The notes below the pieces were generated by a model. That model searched no databases, was not told the DNA's origin, and saw nothing but the letters and a program-made list of their open reading frames with translations. Positions 45,340 through 57,575 of a stretch of 64,000 bases of DNA are shown here, piece after piece. The stretch is from Lindgomyces ingoldianus (lineage: Eukaryota > Ascomycota > Dothideomycetes > Pleosporales > Lindgomycetaceae): the NCBI RefSeq assembly GCF_010093535.1, contig NW_022985185.1, positions 508,766 to 572,765 of the forward strand, read 5' to 3'. The position numbers and the translations under genes were made by a program. Every line of letters starts with the position of its first letter. Positions within the stretch are counted from its first letter, which is position 1.

Positions 45340-45697
45340 TGTAGTGTTACGCCCGGGTTCCAGGTCAATGTTCATTGGACCATCCACTGAGAGCGCAGTG
45401 GTAGTCTTGATCAACCCTCTCCCGCTCATGGATCCTACCGGATTCACTGCACAGCCCCTTCTGTAGGTTCTCCCTGGCGAATAGCCTATGCAGAACGAGT
45501 TTTGGGGGCTGGCTGTGAGAGCGGGAACCTCTCAGGTAATTGGATACGAAAGATTTGCGGTCACACTTGACAGGTGGAAAACCGATATACCACCGAGTCC
45601 TCTCGAGATACGGAGGGACTACTATCATGCCATCGAGTCTATAGCATTTCCGATTATGGCTGTGGGAAATGATCTGAGTATGACCGTGAAAGGCTAG
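45340..45697 (+). pseudogene. C-terminal fragment of a beta-lactamase-like serine hydrolase
   Basis: The plus strand reads GSRSMFIGPSTESAVVVLIN, then PLPLMDPTGFTAQPLL, meets a stop at about 45463, and resumes in another frame with FWGLAVRAGTSQVIGYERF, then DIPPSPLEIRRDYYHAIESI, and a final SMTVKG. Intact fungal beta-lactamase/transpeptidase-like esterases have the same order near their ends: a segment ending in an AVVVL.NS.PL strand, then a linker and a C-terminal beta domain opening with a DxPP...YxGxYxN-like motif. The catalytic SxxK and YxN motifs belong to the missing N-terminal part. The family call rests on pattern memory and is moderate. Confidence 0.45.
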
Positions 45698-46522
45698 TGC
45701 CCTACAATGGAGACAAATTCTATTAGAAGGTTAGCTGAGAGGAAGCGCTCTGCAAGAATGGCAGGTGACCATTTCTATTCCTACAGCCAAATAAAGACGC
45801 TTTGAAAGCTTCTGTGAATGGTTTGGTGAATCGACTGATATAGCGGCACGATCCAATGGGGCTATTGAAGGCGCTCCGCAAGCTGGTTTCTGGCCAAGCC
45901 AAAATGGAGGCCGGAGAATTGATGAAACTTCTTGGGATGTCTACACTCATGTAATTTTACCCGGTCTTGGCAGGTTGAGGTAAACCGCTGTGTTTTGTTC
46001 TCTCCTTTGTGCGAGAGGTATGGCTTGACGTTTAACGATCGAGGTTCAGAGACGAGCCCTCAAAACCTGTGTAAGCACTACGCATTGACATCGAGGTGCC
46101 CCGGCGCTTAACATGTTCTTAGATGCAGTATACCCCTACAATGTGTCAATAAGAACGAGAGACAATGGCTGTTGGTGGGTCAGTTTGGCTTGGCGCAGGC
46201 AGGTCCAACTCGTGCAATGTCTAGAAACTAGGGGCTAGTGATGCGCACACAGTCCAGAGAAATGGAAGGAATTCAAGGAAGTCTAAAGGAGGTGGCGCAG
46301 AGATGCTTTTGGAAGAGAATGGAAATCATTTGCGGGAAAGAACCACAGAAAAGCGCAGATAAGCGAGACAGAAGGCATATATTTCAACAGAGTTTTACAT
46401 CATGTCTATGAATGTCGTCTTGCGTAACAGACGTTGTCAGTCATGGAACTCCCAGAGATATGGGACACCGTGACACAGTTACTGTCCTTGCTTATGGATA
46501 ACGCCAAGATGTGATTCAGTAT
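45698..46522. other. Intergenic, nothing recognised
   Basis: No supported gene. The right end carries the 3' region of the small secreted-protein gene. Confidence 0.45.
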
Positions 46523-46907
46523 CTAGTTGGCAGCAGAGCATTGAGCTATCCCAAGCAGTCAGTAATATTCCCTACACACGAGAAATGAAAAAGAACGGCT
46601 ACTCACTCTTCTGATCTTGACAATCCGAGGACGAGAAATCCACGGCACCTGCATTCGCCGCATTCGCGCAAGCGTTGAATTGCTGGTCGCAAGACCGCTG
46701 AAGCGCAGCACCAATATTCACGAATGTATCACCTTTCACGCTAAATGGCCTATCCGCATTTCCAGAATCGAGAACCGGGGTTGCCGCAATTCCACCAAGC
46801 GCGCCAGTGAATTTCTGACTGTTGGCTTGTGGGGTACGGGCATAGAGGAGGCGGGCGTTGGCTGCGGCAACGGTGGCTAGGACAACGAAGGCGGTTGTGA
46901 ACTTCAT
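46523..46907 (-). CDS. Small secreted four-cysteine protein
   Basis: Two exons on the minus strand, 46907-46607 and a tiny last exon 46545-46523 (61-nt intron with GTGAGT donor and TACTGAC branch site), giving 107 aa. A clear signal peptide (MKFTTAFVVLATVAAANA) is followed by a Gly/Ala-rich region and a C-terminal cysteine motif: SCDQQFNACANAANAG and then SDCQDQKTQCSAAN. The four cysteines probably form two disulfides. Reading through without splicing would end in QDQKSE and lose the fourth cysteine, so the short exon is supported by the biology as well as the splice signals. Similar small secreted proteins are widespread and uncharacterised in Pezizomycotina. A role at the cell surface or in host interaction is possible but not shown. 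The TATA-like TTATATAT at about 47080-47090 lies about 175 bp upstream of the start. Confidence 0.8.
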
Positions 46908-47898
46908 TTTGTTGGATGGTTTGGTCGTATTCGGTGGTTCGAAAGAGTGATTATTTGGAATAAAAAGTCGTGGAGTTGTAAAATGGTAACTGCGTCCAAG
47001 CGCAAGTGAGTGAAGAGAAACGCTGAAAAGAGTGGATGGATATATGCACCTCTGAGCTGAACGAGGCATGTCCATGGCCATATATAATGCACATCTACAG
47101 CGCATTTTTTCATCACTCAGTACTCTCGTCATTTGGTACGGAAAATATTGTCAAGTGGTCGTGCAATGCGATGTTGATGCCTTCTTGCCTGGTCTGAAAC
47201 TGGGAGCGTCACGGGTGTCGGACATGGAACGCCGCAACGCATTCTGCCTAACTATGCGGAAAATAGGGTGACGAGTGAGGGTGTGGAAGTGAGGGAAACT
47301 ATGTTTTGTGCATAAATTCTGACGTGTTGCCAGGTGGTGAAGGCCGCAGTCCTGGATTACGGAATCGTTTGATGCGCTTGCTTAGGTGGTGAATTGCCTT
47401 ACTTGTCATGCTGCATGTGCCTCACACGAGAAGCGTTGAAGTAATAACAGTTTGTATTAAGGCGTCGCAGAGCTTGCTCAAGTTCAATGGCGTTGTGTGG
47501 CGTGAAGAAGGCGCTTCTGAGCCTGAAAGCGCTGCGGCAATCCCGTGGAAATAACGAAAAGAGATGGGGAGAGCAACCTGGAACCGGGTACCCTCTCAAT
47601 GCTTGGAACGGGTAGTCGGCCTACGTAGATGAGATCTGATACTGGAGAAAGAGATTACTGGTGGAAATATGATTATGCGATAGACTTACACCATGCCAGT
47701 CATCGTCGACTGGCAGGAAAAATGACTACCAATCTGGATTTGGGACTTAGGGCTATGGAGCCAGGACTTCTAGAATATCCCAAAGCAAGTGGTTTGAAAT
47801 CAGTAAATTTGAGACAACACTGACGCGAAGTCAACCGCTCAAAGATAGGAAGTGAGCCATTTGTTTTCGAATTTGCGTGTACCATTTTGCAATTTTGA
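46908..47898. other. Intergenic between secreted-protein and SurE genes
   Basis: Promoter of the small secreted protein at the left (a TATA-like element near 47080-47090) and the SurE gene 3' region at the right. Nothing else recognised. Confidence 0.5.
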
Positions 47899-48849
47899 CT
47901 AAGGCAAGCATGAGAGGATAGGCTTCAACTTGGTGAGTATCTGTGTCTGGCGCTCATCGTTGATGTCCGTCTTATCATCTGCATCCCCCATACTGATCGT
48001 AACATAGCAGCCCTCCCTCGTTACCACGCTTAGCTCAGTAGGAAGTCGATCAGTTCCACACCAGGTAACATCCTTGGGGCTGAAGACACCAGAGTAGATT
48101 CTGGTTAATATGAATTTGAACTGATTTACAGTGTTGCATTTTGTTGAGCTGACTGCAGGGAAATTCACATTCAGCCAAGCTGAGGCGGGTAGGTAGGGCA
48201 TGCCAGAAGCGAGGACGGTGGACGTGATGTTGAGAGCCAAGTCTGCGTAAATTTGGCTATACAATGGCGTGGGTTTATTCCAAGCGGTTTGCTCTCCAGT
48301 GCTTCCCGAGAATGCGATTGATGGAATGCCAGCGTTCTTTGCGGCATAAACAGCTGCGCCTACTGTGCCAGAGAAAGGAACCTGGATGGCCACATTACTG
48401 CCTACATTTGGACCTGTCAGAGCGATTTCTGGCTTCGCACCATCGAAGAACTTCGGCGCCGTCGTGTCGATTCCAGCCTTAATGCTCGTCACCGGAAACG
48501 AGTTCACGTAGTTGAGACGTGGGTCTGATGAGTTTGAGCCTGTCGGCGGACTTCCTCCTGCGCAACTGCTGAATTCGCATCCATCAGAGTCGACCACCCC
48601 GGGTGCCGCATCAGAAGAGCCTGCATTAGTTAATATCCCATAATTTGAGGAAGTGCTTTTGGCTGATAACATACCTCTTCCTGACTGATTCTCTGCAGGA
48701 GCCGAGAGAACTACGTCGTGGCCAGCGTCGGTGAGCGCTTCGTAGAATGTTCGAATGTTAATCTCTGCCCATCCATCGTCATTGGATTGAATGACGCGTG
48801 CAGCTTGCGTAAAAGGAAGAATAGCGAGCAGAAGCCAGGGCTGCATCAT
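47899..48849 (-). CDS. Secreted SurE-like 5'-nucleotidase/acid phosphatase
   Basis: Two exons on the minus strand, 48849-48675 and 48620-47899 (54-nt intron, phase 1), giving 298 aa. A leader (MMQPWLLLAILPFTQA) precedes the SurE metal site VIQSNDDGWAE (Asn23, Asp24, Asp25), then VVLSAPAENQSGRG across the intron, FFDGAKPEIALTGPNVGSN and a VPFSGTVGAAVYAAKNAGIP block with the conserved Ser/Gly loop. SurE enzymes are metal-dependent phosphatases acting on nucleotides; fungal versions with a leader are extracellular or vacuolar acid phosphatases. The C-terminal segment CYVTISMGDADDKTDIN is typical of the fungal group. The frame stays open upstream to 49023, but the start at 48849 (or Met2 at 48846) is chosen because it gives the signal peptide. 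Confidence 0.88.
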   Translation of the reverse strand: MMQPWLLLAILPFTQAARVIQSNDDGWAEINIRTFYEALTDAGHDVVLSAPAENQSGRGMLSAKSTSSNYGILTNAGSSDAAPGVVDSDGCEFSSCAGGSPPTGSNSSDPRLNYVNSFPVTSIKAGIDTTAPKFFDGAKPEIALTGPNVGSNVAIQVPFSGTVGAAVYAAKNAGIPSIAFSGSTGEQTAWNKPTPLYSQIYADLALNITSTVLASGMPYLPASAWLNVNFPAVSSTKCNTVNQFKFILTRIYSGVFSPKDVTWCGTDRLPTELSVVTREGCYVTISMGDADDKTDINDERQTQILTKLKPILSCLP

Positions 48850-51800
48850 GGTGAAACGATCAGTGTTAGAAGAGTTGATGACACACAAAACACTGTCCTT
48901 CGGAACTTGTGCCGAAGGAGAAGCAACAAAGGCAAGTATAGAACAGGCGTAAAGAGCGTAGTTGGGGATACAGAGATGTTTATACTCAATGGTCTTGCTC
49001 GGGAAGTTAGTACTACGTCCCATTGTTCTATCTCATGAGATGCGCTAGCCTTCGCTTGGGTGGCAATGCCGCGATTGTTAAGGCACCGTCAAAGACGCCG
49101 AGCTGTGATTGACCTGGGTTATAAATTGAAGTGGCTGTGATGGGAAACATGCCCACTGCCTTCCATCTTGATTCGCTCTTGATATCGGAGGGAGAAATGG
49201 AGCGTTGAAGGATATGCGGTTTTAGCCTCTTGGCAGGGGCAACCAATTTAGGAAGGCACTAATTTCACTCTTTACACGTGCCTCATCTGCAAATCCCGAT
49301 TCACTCTGCACAGCTCCCTCCTCTTCTTCCTCGAACACGTATTTACGATCAGTCTACCTCACCTTCTCTTTCTGTGCGCTTTGCATTAGTGCGCCACCGC
49401 TGTAACCGCGAAGGCGTTCGTTCACCGGGCGGAAGCTCCCATCGCCGGACACATGTTCGCTATCCACTCTGCCAGGTGGTTCCCTAAAGAATGTCACTGG
49501 ATTTAACTCACTGGAGCAAAGTTTGTTAGACGGAGGTCGCACCTGCAGCACTGCCCGCAAGCTTGGCCTGAAGATATCGATGTTTCCATTAAATAACCTG
49601 AAAGAAGCTCGACCATTGCCCTTTTTCGACATTACGCTTCCTTGCATAGCGCACTTGGAACTCGGAGGTCATCCACCGTTGCCGTAAACCGGGCTTGCTA
49701 CTGCAATTCCTACAAAGAAATCCTTGAGCGCTGCTCTATTTGTGGACTGCATGGAAGCAAAGTGTGCTGGAGGAATCACCATAACGAAAATCGTTACTAG
49801 CTTTTGCTGCCCAGTGGCTAGCAGGACAGATTCTCTGGACTGGAACATGGAGATATTCAATTCGGCGGGCGTATCTCGGGCGGCTTGTATGAAAGGGCTT
49901 CGTTTTTTGTGCGCCTGACAACAGGTTGGCCGCGTACGACATGGGCGAAGAGGAGAGAAGACTTACTTGATCTGCGGCTTTTCCTGTTAGGCCCTATAAT
50001 TCTGGAAATATCTCCCTGAAAACTGAGTACTTGAGTTTTGAAAGAGTTATTGCCCAGATCCTCCCCGGCTGTTGAAGAATGTAGGGAGGGGCGTGTATAT
50101 TCCCTTGGGCAAGAATCGAAACACAACTGGTCGTGATTTGCTGGCACAGTTCTGCAAATTGATGCAAGGATTGAATTCGAGAGGACGAAAGCGCCGGTTC
50201 TCAGGGAAGTTTATACTGTTTGCTCAGCTGCTGAGAGCTCGGACCTTTACCATGAATTGCATTCGAGGCGCAATCAATGCACAATACTAGTGATTCTGAC
50301 ACTACCTGCAATACCGACAATATCGACGTACCAATTCTGGGCGCCTCGGGTTAACATCAGAATCGAAGGTTAAAGCAACCACTTTTATGCTCTCATTTGA
50401 ACGAAGAATGCCGCTTCTCGGTCACAAAACAAATTCCGAGAATTCTCTTTCTTATAATCAATATGCTTTATAAAATGTACGTGAATAATGGCGAATGCTC
50501 ATCCATCTCCCATAGATATGCATTCTGTCCCTGAATCTCAGCTGGACCCAACTTTTCCCATCGGAGATTCCCTTTCCTCATCAAATATCAATAGTATAGA
50601 TCCAGGAGTCATTGCGCTGATCGCGGCCGCGCCCCAACGGAAAACCCGAATCATAAGGGGCAAACTAGTCCGCTGGGCTTGCTCAGCTAAATAAATGTTC
50701 GAGCCGATACTACCATCCAAATTCTTGGCACACGACAACGTTCCTAAATGTATGCAATCCCACTGGTAAGCAGAGTCAAGGCTTCAATTATATCGAAAAG
50801 AATAGAGCTCCTAGTATCCAGAAGGTGGGATAGGAACTCTGGGGCAATGGAAGGCGTGTACCAGTAGTCAGGATGCATGCCGGCTATGTGTGGACCGAAC
50901 AGATGATGAGCTATAAAAGTACCGAAGATTTCATTTGGCGTAGAGTATGTGAGGACGGTGCACGAGCCAGGTTCCCTCATATTTGTATCGTGGACGACCC
51001 TTGCTGTCATTACTTTCTGTTGTCGAAGTAGGCAGCCTCAAAATCCTTCACCAAAGTCTACATTTGCCTCCGGGTCGGTGACGTTGCTTGGATCCGGAAG
51101 AAACATGCATTCGCGAGCTGTCGCCGAGAGCTGGGGAGCAGGACCTCACAGTCTGCGAAATCATGGGCTACGTGAGGACTGTGTACTCCATTTTCCTACT
51201 GCTCGGGGGGGCTTCAGATCTCTGAATACGCCCTGAGGTTATTAGATAGAGATGCTATTGGTTCTCCTCTTCAAATTCTGAACAACGCATATCCAGACCT
51301 CGCGCGAACGCTTCGATATCCACTCTTGCCGTTGTTCATACCACTATGTCACTGTGACTTTAGGACTCACTGGAGTACCAGTCTTTAACGATCTCATGGC
51401 AACGAAGTTGGCCAAGCATCTAAAGAATGAGGACGGGTCTCCCTAGTATCTAGACTATATGCCTATGCTCCAATGAACCGTCAGAGGCTTAAATTTAATT
51501 GCTAATAGTTTTATACGATCCTTTCGAGAAAGTAGAAGTTACTAGAAGTTTTGAATATTTTCGATCCAGATCACCGCGCGTAACCAAAACTCCTGAATAT
51601 TCTTGGAACAGCCACGAAAGCGGCCGGCATCTTGCCGCAGTGTGGTATTGAATTCGAACTTGTTCAGCTCTCTCAACTCTTTGACGCTGGTTTCGAGGAG
51701 TGAGAATTATTTTGCGGCCAAATGATATGCGTTAGTCTTCATAAACCAGAATTTCCATGATATCAACTTTAGGGCTCCACAGAAGTCAGCAACCTCAGTC

Positions 51801-54800
51801 CCCTTTCATATCCACGGTTGGGCACCGCATCCGGTTGCTCGATCGGAGGAGCACATGACCATACACCAACAAAGATTGTCTTTGTGTCTGGCATTCCACG
51901 AAAGGCTGTTCCCCATTCAATGGGATCCAGCCAATCCCAGGAAGCATAGCTGCCAGGAATTACCTTCATCGGAATGCTCAAGTCACTACTCGCGTAGTTT
52001 ATCCAGTCCCCTGGCGAGATATACTGGTATCGTTCTAGGCAGCACAGTTCAAGGCATTTTCTCCGAGATTTCGAAAGTGGTTGGAAGGGCTGACTGGTAT
52101 TCATTCCAACGATAAGAGAGTTATTCAGGAAATTCTCAATAGTGCGAAGGGATCAATTGACCCAGGAACACACCGCCGTATTTGCCCACCCTGTGACTGG
52201 CGAGAAAGCCCACTATGCAAACCCAGTGCACACCAAACGGATTTTTGGCTTCCATTAGGAGTCGTCGAATTATCTTCTGCGGTTTTGTTCGATCAGCGAA
52301 GATAGCAGACTTGCAATATAGAGTGAGGTACTAAATAAGCACCATGTTGGTTGGCATGGGATTAGAGGGTCACTTGTCACTCGCGGGCTCTTTACTACCT
52401 AGTGGAAGACTTCTAGTTAACGCCATGGCGAGTAAGCCTATTCCGGGCATGTTTGAGGAAGACAACGGGAGTGCGACAAGGATTTTGCGAGGATATCTTC
52501 TGGAATTTGTTGAGGCTCTCAATTTCCACATTCTACGTTGAACTAAGTTTGCAAATGAACATCAGGCTTTTCAACCTCGGCGTGACATCATGCATACGTA
52601 AATGCAGTTACCGAAGATTGTAAAGTCTAGGATAGCACTGGTAGATCTTGGTTTAGCCGCGGTCGGACTTCGGAATATCGGAATCCTATTTCTTCTATCA
52701 CCTGGACAAATACAACGGCACCAGCAGTGGACTTTAATATGCGCAATATCTCGCGAATTTAGTCACTTCAGAACAGTGGCCCTGAACCATTACATCCAAG
52801 AACCAGTATAGGAACGATCCCAACGAGTTCAAGATGAAGTTTTCTTGGACTGCCCATATTGCAAGCCGAGCAGCATGCTCGACATGGCATCGGCGCAAAG
52901 TTCCATGTGATACCCAGGTACTAGGATCCCCAAGCTTAAAACGTCGAAAGAGTTTGCGTTCCGATTGCACATGGTATGAGAAGCGGCAGCGTACAAACAA
53001 TCGAGCTTTGCGAAGTCTCATCCCCATACAGCTAGCCCCACTTTTCGCATGTGCAACCCGCCGAACGGGGAAAGTAACACAAGGCTACAGGACAAGCCAA
53101 GCTAGGTTCCATTGATCAAGAGCACCTTGGTTATCATCTTACATCTTGGCCGAATGTGGAGACTGCCCTTCATGCTTTTGAGCATTCTGAATGGTTTTAA
53201 AAAATAGAGCGTGCATTTTGGACTAGGACAGGGGGGATCTGGCACAGCTATTGGCTTCTCCGGCTTCTCCGGGAACAACCTGGCAGCAGGAGATACTTCA
53301 TTCTTTCCCCAGACATGGCCTCGGCGCAGGTGTCTCCTAATGCTACATTTTGATGGGTCTCCACCAACTATTTGAAACTTCTCCTGCAGCACAATTAAAG
53401 CCGGGGTGATCGTGAGAATGACATATCCAAAGACTAAAGACAAATCCCCTCGTTCACATAGAAACTTGGAGGTGGTTGTATCAAAGAGACTCATCTCATG
53501 GAGAATTGGCAGGAGATGTATTGGCAAGGGAGCTATTGATATAGAAGATGGGTTTAGGGGTTTTTGAGTCAACATCGTCGTCTACCTTTCCTCTCATTCG
53601 TTTCATATGCCCTTGGCAAATATCGCGTGGTTGCGTGTATTGGTAGCATGTCCGCTTGATTGGGCCTTGAGCTCGCACTTCCCCTAATGGTCGGAAGAGC
53701 ATTGCCCAGAGGCGCCACATTCAGTTCTTTAAAATTGTGGCCTAGGAGATAAGCGCCATATAGAGGTGAAAAGGAAAAGGGTACCCCATATCTGAGGCTA
53801 GATTCTTCTTCAGTGGTGCGAACTAAAAGGTAGGTTGTTGTTTTGGATTGGGAATGGAAAAGACGATGACTGAAACCTCGGCGCTCTACATGTCCACTCC
53901 CATAGCTTAGGGCAGAAAATCATGAATTGCTAAATATTGATTGATCCGACTTGTTGCTGGGATTGACGGAAAAGCTATATTCTAGATTAGATTGATTCCG
54001 GTTTGTAGCAAGTGCAGACATGCCGTGATTCATGAACTAGTTTGAAGCTCAAGAATTCGAAGTATAGTGGGTGAGACTTCCAAATACCGTTTCTTCAAAA
54101 TTTTAAGTAAGATCCCGCGTATATACCGATGTGGATGTTAATGTTATTTGCTAGGCTGAGTATGACTGCGCCAAGCGTATGGTGAATGATCTTCGTTGAT
54201 CGACCCATTCCGTGTTCTTTGTGAGTTGCGAAGCGCTGTCGTCAGATTATCGAAGAAGGCCCAAAAGAAGGTTTCAATAGATGCTAGATACCATATTATG
54301 GACAGACTATATCTGTCATCTGCGTCAGGTGCTCGTAAATTTTCCATAACGGAAGCGATTGGTTCTAGCACGACCCAGTCTCGAAGATCAGGCGAGAGGT
54401 CTGATCGAAAATTGCCCATGCGGTGACGAATGCACGTTCCCAAGTCAAGATGGGGGGTTGGATGTGATTCTGTAAACGGAGGAGCAGAAGTTGCATAGGG
54501 AGGATTGGCATCAGACTTGTCGCTTTAAGACGCCGATGTGGCAGACATGTGCAGATCGGGTAGACTTGAGCAAAAGAGGTTTGGGTATTAAGATTTCGAT
54601 GCGGATATTATATCCCCTAAACGATTCTCTAAAGAGATCAGGCCCCTTTCGAAGCAGGGGTTTCTTAGCAAAGCTGTTTGCAGTTACCGAGCTCTCCGAA
54701 CTCCACCACCATGAAACCACTGCTCCCTAGTCCACTCCTCTGCATATATGGACCCTTAGGTAAACTCCTTTATCAATCAACCCAGTTCCTCATGCCTCTG

Positions 54801-56117
54801 GTTCTCCCAATAGCTTCACAAAAGCTTCTACGTACGAGTGCATTCATGCCCAGGGACGAGTGCGGGTAGTAGACCGTTAGGTGTTAACGCTGGACCTAAT
54901 AACGCCATCGGGAACGTCCACATTTCATGTTGGATGCAAGGTGTTGAATTCGGGCCGTCAAGGAGGCCTTAACCAACGCTCAAACATTTAGCATGCGGCA
55001 TGGAGGTGGTGGCGGACATCGTAAGTGATTTGACAGCGGAGAAGTTACAGTGAGGCTCGCAGTCTGCAATAGCAGGGCTTTCATGATGGTGTCTGGACGT
55101 GTCTTCGGGAATAATATTGGTACGTAATCGACACGGGTAAGGAGAACTAGAATCACGTGCGAGCAAAGCGATCGGCGCTCCCGCGGTTCACTTGCACCTC
55201 CTGAAACGAACGCTTCGGTCGATTATTTCTCGGCTAACCTCGGCCCACCAACCACACTGTTCAGACTGCTTTTCTACCTGCACGTCAAGCTGCCAAGGCA
55301 GAGAAAGGTATGCACTGTGACGAGATTGATCCATTCTATGGCCGCTTCTGTTCATGGCTACTGCTTACCCTTCTCCACAGCTCGTGTTGCTCCAGCGGTC
55401 CTGGATTGAGGTGTACAAATTTGCGAGCGTCCACTCTTAAACGCAAAAATTCCTCTAGTTCATGAACTACTAACGGTCATAATTTCTAGTAATTGTTGCT
55501 GACGCCAGCCACGCATAGATGCTGGAACCCAGGAACCCAGAAACCAGCATTCTCAAAGTTCTGGATGTCTTCTTCCTAACGTTCGTGAAACCTCTTGTAT
55601 CAGATACGTGCTACAGGCACCACGCCGATATCATTAGAACGACCACTGGCGGCACGACGGCGCCTGAACCTTATCGTCTTCGGTTACTGTTTAGGTAGTT
55701 AGTACCTTGTTGTTCCATCAAGGAACACGCAGACTTGCCACAAACAAGCCACTAACATTTTCGGGGGTTCATTCCACCTCATCGGGACCCCCCATGGAGA
55801 CGATCACTGCCTATGTGGCCATGATACCATCTCCACGGTTTCTCCTGGTGGTGCCTGCCTCTCTTTCACCCCTTAAACTCTCCCAGGCCGTTGCTTGTCA
55901 CATCGACTGAAGGAATTGCGGGGCGAATCTCACTTTTCAGCCATCCCCCTGTCAACCCAATTCATCGGGCAATTGGCGTCCGAGTGCTTCCATTCAGGGC
56001 TTCAGGAGTATATGTGGTTCACGCCCGCCCAGGGCTGCAGTAAGCATTAGTCCTTTCTTCTAAGCCCTATGTAAAGATTGCTTTCATTACTACACGTAAA
56101 GTGGACTAATATCCATC
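48850..56117. other. 7.3-kb region without an intact gene
   Basis: Many frames of 60-160 codons occur on both strands, but none carries a recognisable domain, leader plus exon structure, or consistent splicing. Some stretches look like worn coding sequence: plus strand around 51360-51450 (a block beginning GLTGVPVFNDLMATKLAKHL, followed by a stop), minus strand 52060-51780, minus strand 53500-53350 (a hydrophobic span-like segment) and minus strand 54420-54180. Base composition is close to that of the genic part, so this is not the RIP-type AT-rich sequence. It is best described as decayed intergenic sequence. Confidence 0.5.
51780..52060 (-). pseudogene. Possible NmrA-like/NAD(P)-binding relic
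   Basis: The minus strand contains the phrase WDWLDPIEWGTAFRG followed by MPDTKTIFVGVW. NmrA-like and ergot-type dehydrogenases have a comparable strand-turn (FDWxDPxTW...AF followed by a hydrophobic strand ending at VxP) after their Rossmann start. No dinucleotide-binding glycine motif was found upstream and there is no intact gene, so this is a weak call. Confidence 0.2.
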
Positions 56118-57575
56118 ATGTCGCCTACCGGACATCGCGGAAAAGAAGCCATCGAAGTCTCAGGCGTCTTCACTGCCCTTGCATTCACCATTGTCGGTCT
56201 TCGCTTGTACACGCGCTTCTTCATCGTTCGGTGCGCCGGCATAGAGGACTACTTCATCACTCTAGCTATGGTATGTAATCCTCGATCATAACCGCACTCT
56301 ATCAAAGTAACATTTTATTTAGTTCTGTTCGACTGGACTGACCATATGTATCGGCATACGTATGCTCTTTCATCCCAAACTATGCTAAGACATTCTAAAT
56401 TGACTAGAGGTTGAATATGGGATGGGCCAACATATTTGGGAACTATTAGCGAATGATATGCGCAGCTCATTGAAGGTAGTTGAAGTAATTCTCTCCAATG
56501 GTTCAAGGCTGACATTACACTGCAGGCGTTCTGGGCTAGCCTTATTGTTTACTACCTCTCGCTTGGTCTCACAAAGACTTCGATTCTCCTACAGTACCGC
56601 CGAGTCTTTCCGACGAGAAGCTTTCAGATCGCTTGCTGGTCCATTATGACAGTAGTTATTGCCTACACTGTCTGGGCGGTATTCGGAAGCATTTTTGCGT
56701 GCGTCCCAGTGCGCGCCTTCTGGACTAAGGAGCCGTCAAAATGCATCAACCAGTTCGTGATGTGGTTTACCAATGCCGGAATCAACATCTTGACCGACTT
56801 CGCCATTATTATACTGCCCATGCCAGTGATTAGGAATCTCAACCTTGCGCGACGCCAGAAGCAAGCTCTGGTCGCTGTATTCGCCCTTGGTGGATTGTAA
56901 GTCAACCTCTCAGCTTTTCTTGTGCATCAAAGGAAATCAAACATGTTGTTCCAACCAAATGCTTGGTAACCTGTGTAATGCTGGAACGGAAAATGCAGTC
57001 TCCATGTTCCATATGGCTCCTTACTCAATCTACCCACAATCAAGTTTGAGATTGCCACTTCCTTTACGCTGATACATTGCTTCGTTAGTGTCTGCGTCGT
57101 ATCCATCCTGCGCCTTCAATCTCTCGTAGCAATCTCAAATTCTAGTGACCCAACCTTCGACAACCCGCCGGCAGCTTCTTGGAGCTCGGTCGAAACGAAC
57201 GTTGGCATCATTTGCTCTTGCTTACCATGCCTGCGGCCTCTAATGGCACGTTACTTTCCCGGTATTTTTTCTTCCAAGTTCAAATCTGGACCTAATAGTT
57301 CTCGAATGTTTGGTCGCAGCTTATACGGCCGTCAATCAGCTGGTCCTAGTACAGTACTTGGTGGGATTGAGCTAAAAGGGTCAAAAGACTCGCGACCCTC
57401 GAGCGATGTCGGTAACCACGACAATCGCGACGACAGGATACAAGTCGTAACGGAGTTTCATGTGAGAGTTGAAGACAAGAACGATCGTTATAGCAACAGT
57501 GGCGAGAAGGGAATTCGAACTGATCGAGGAAGTAGTACAGAGATGTTGGTCAGAGATACTAGAACAATCGTATAG
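56118..57575 (+). CDS. Rhodopsin-like seven-span membrane protein (PTH11-related fungal family)
   Basis: Five exons, 56118-56270, 56323-56359, 56408-56475, 56526-56896 and 57089-57575, giving 371 aa. The order of family motifs is clear: an N-terminal span (FTALAFTIVGLRLYTRFFIV), the GIEDYFI motif after it, EYGMGQHIWEL, AFWASLIVYYLSLGLTKTSI, LLQYRRVF, IACWSIMTVVIAYTVWAVFG, then ACVPVRAFW...KCINQFVMWFTNAGINILTDFAIIILPMPVI (described in parts) and VVSILRLQSL. These proteins are putative G-protein-coupled or solute-sensing receptors in the plasma membrane; none of this subgroup has a known ligand. The C-terminal tail (about 260-371) is hydrophilic, Ser/Arg/Asp-rich and probably cytoplasmic. Intron 4 (192 nt) is long, and one small exon is only 37 nt. 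The frame sum is exact, which supports the model. Confidence 0.83.

Noticed and set aside
53102..53575. 157-codon minus-strand frame as a membrane protein gene
   Set aside because: One hydrophobic stretch only, no leader or homologous motif and no neighbouring exons; left as part of the gene-poor region.
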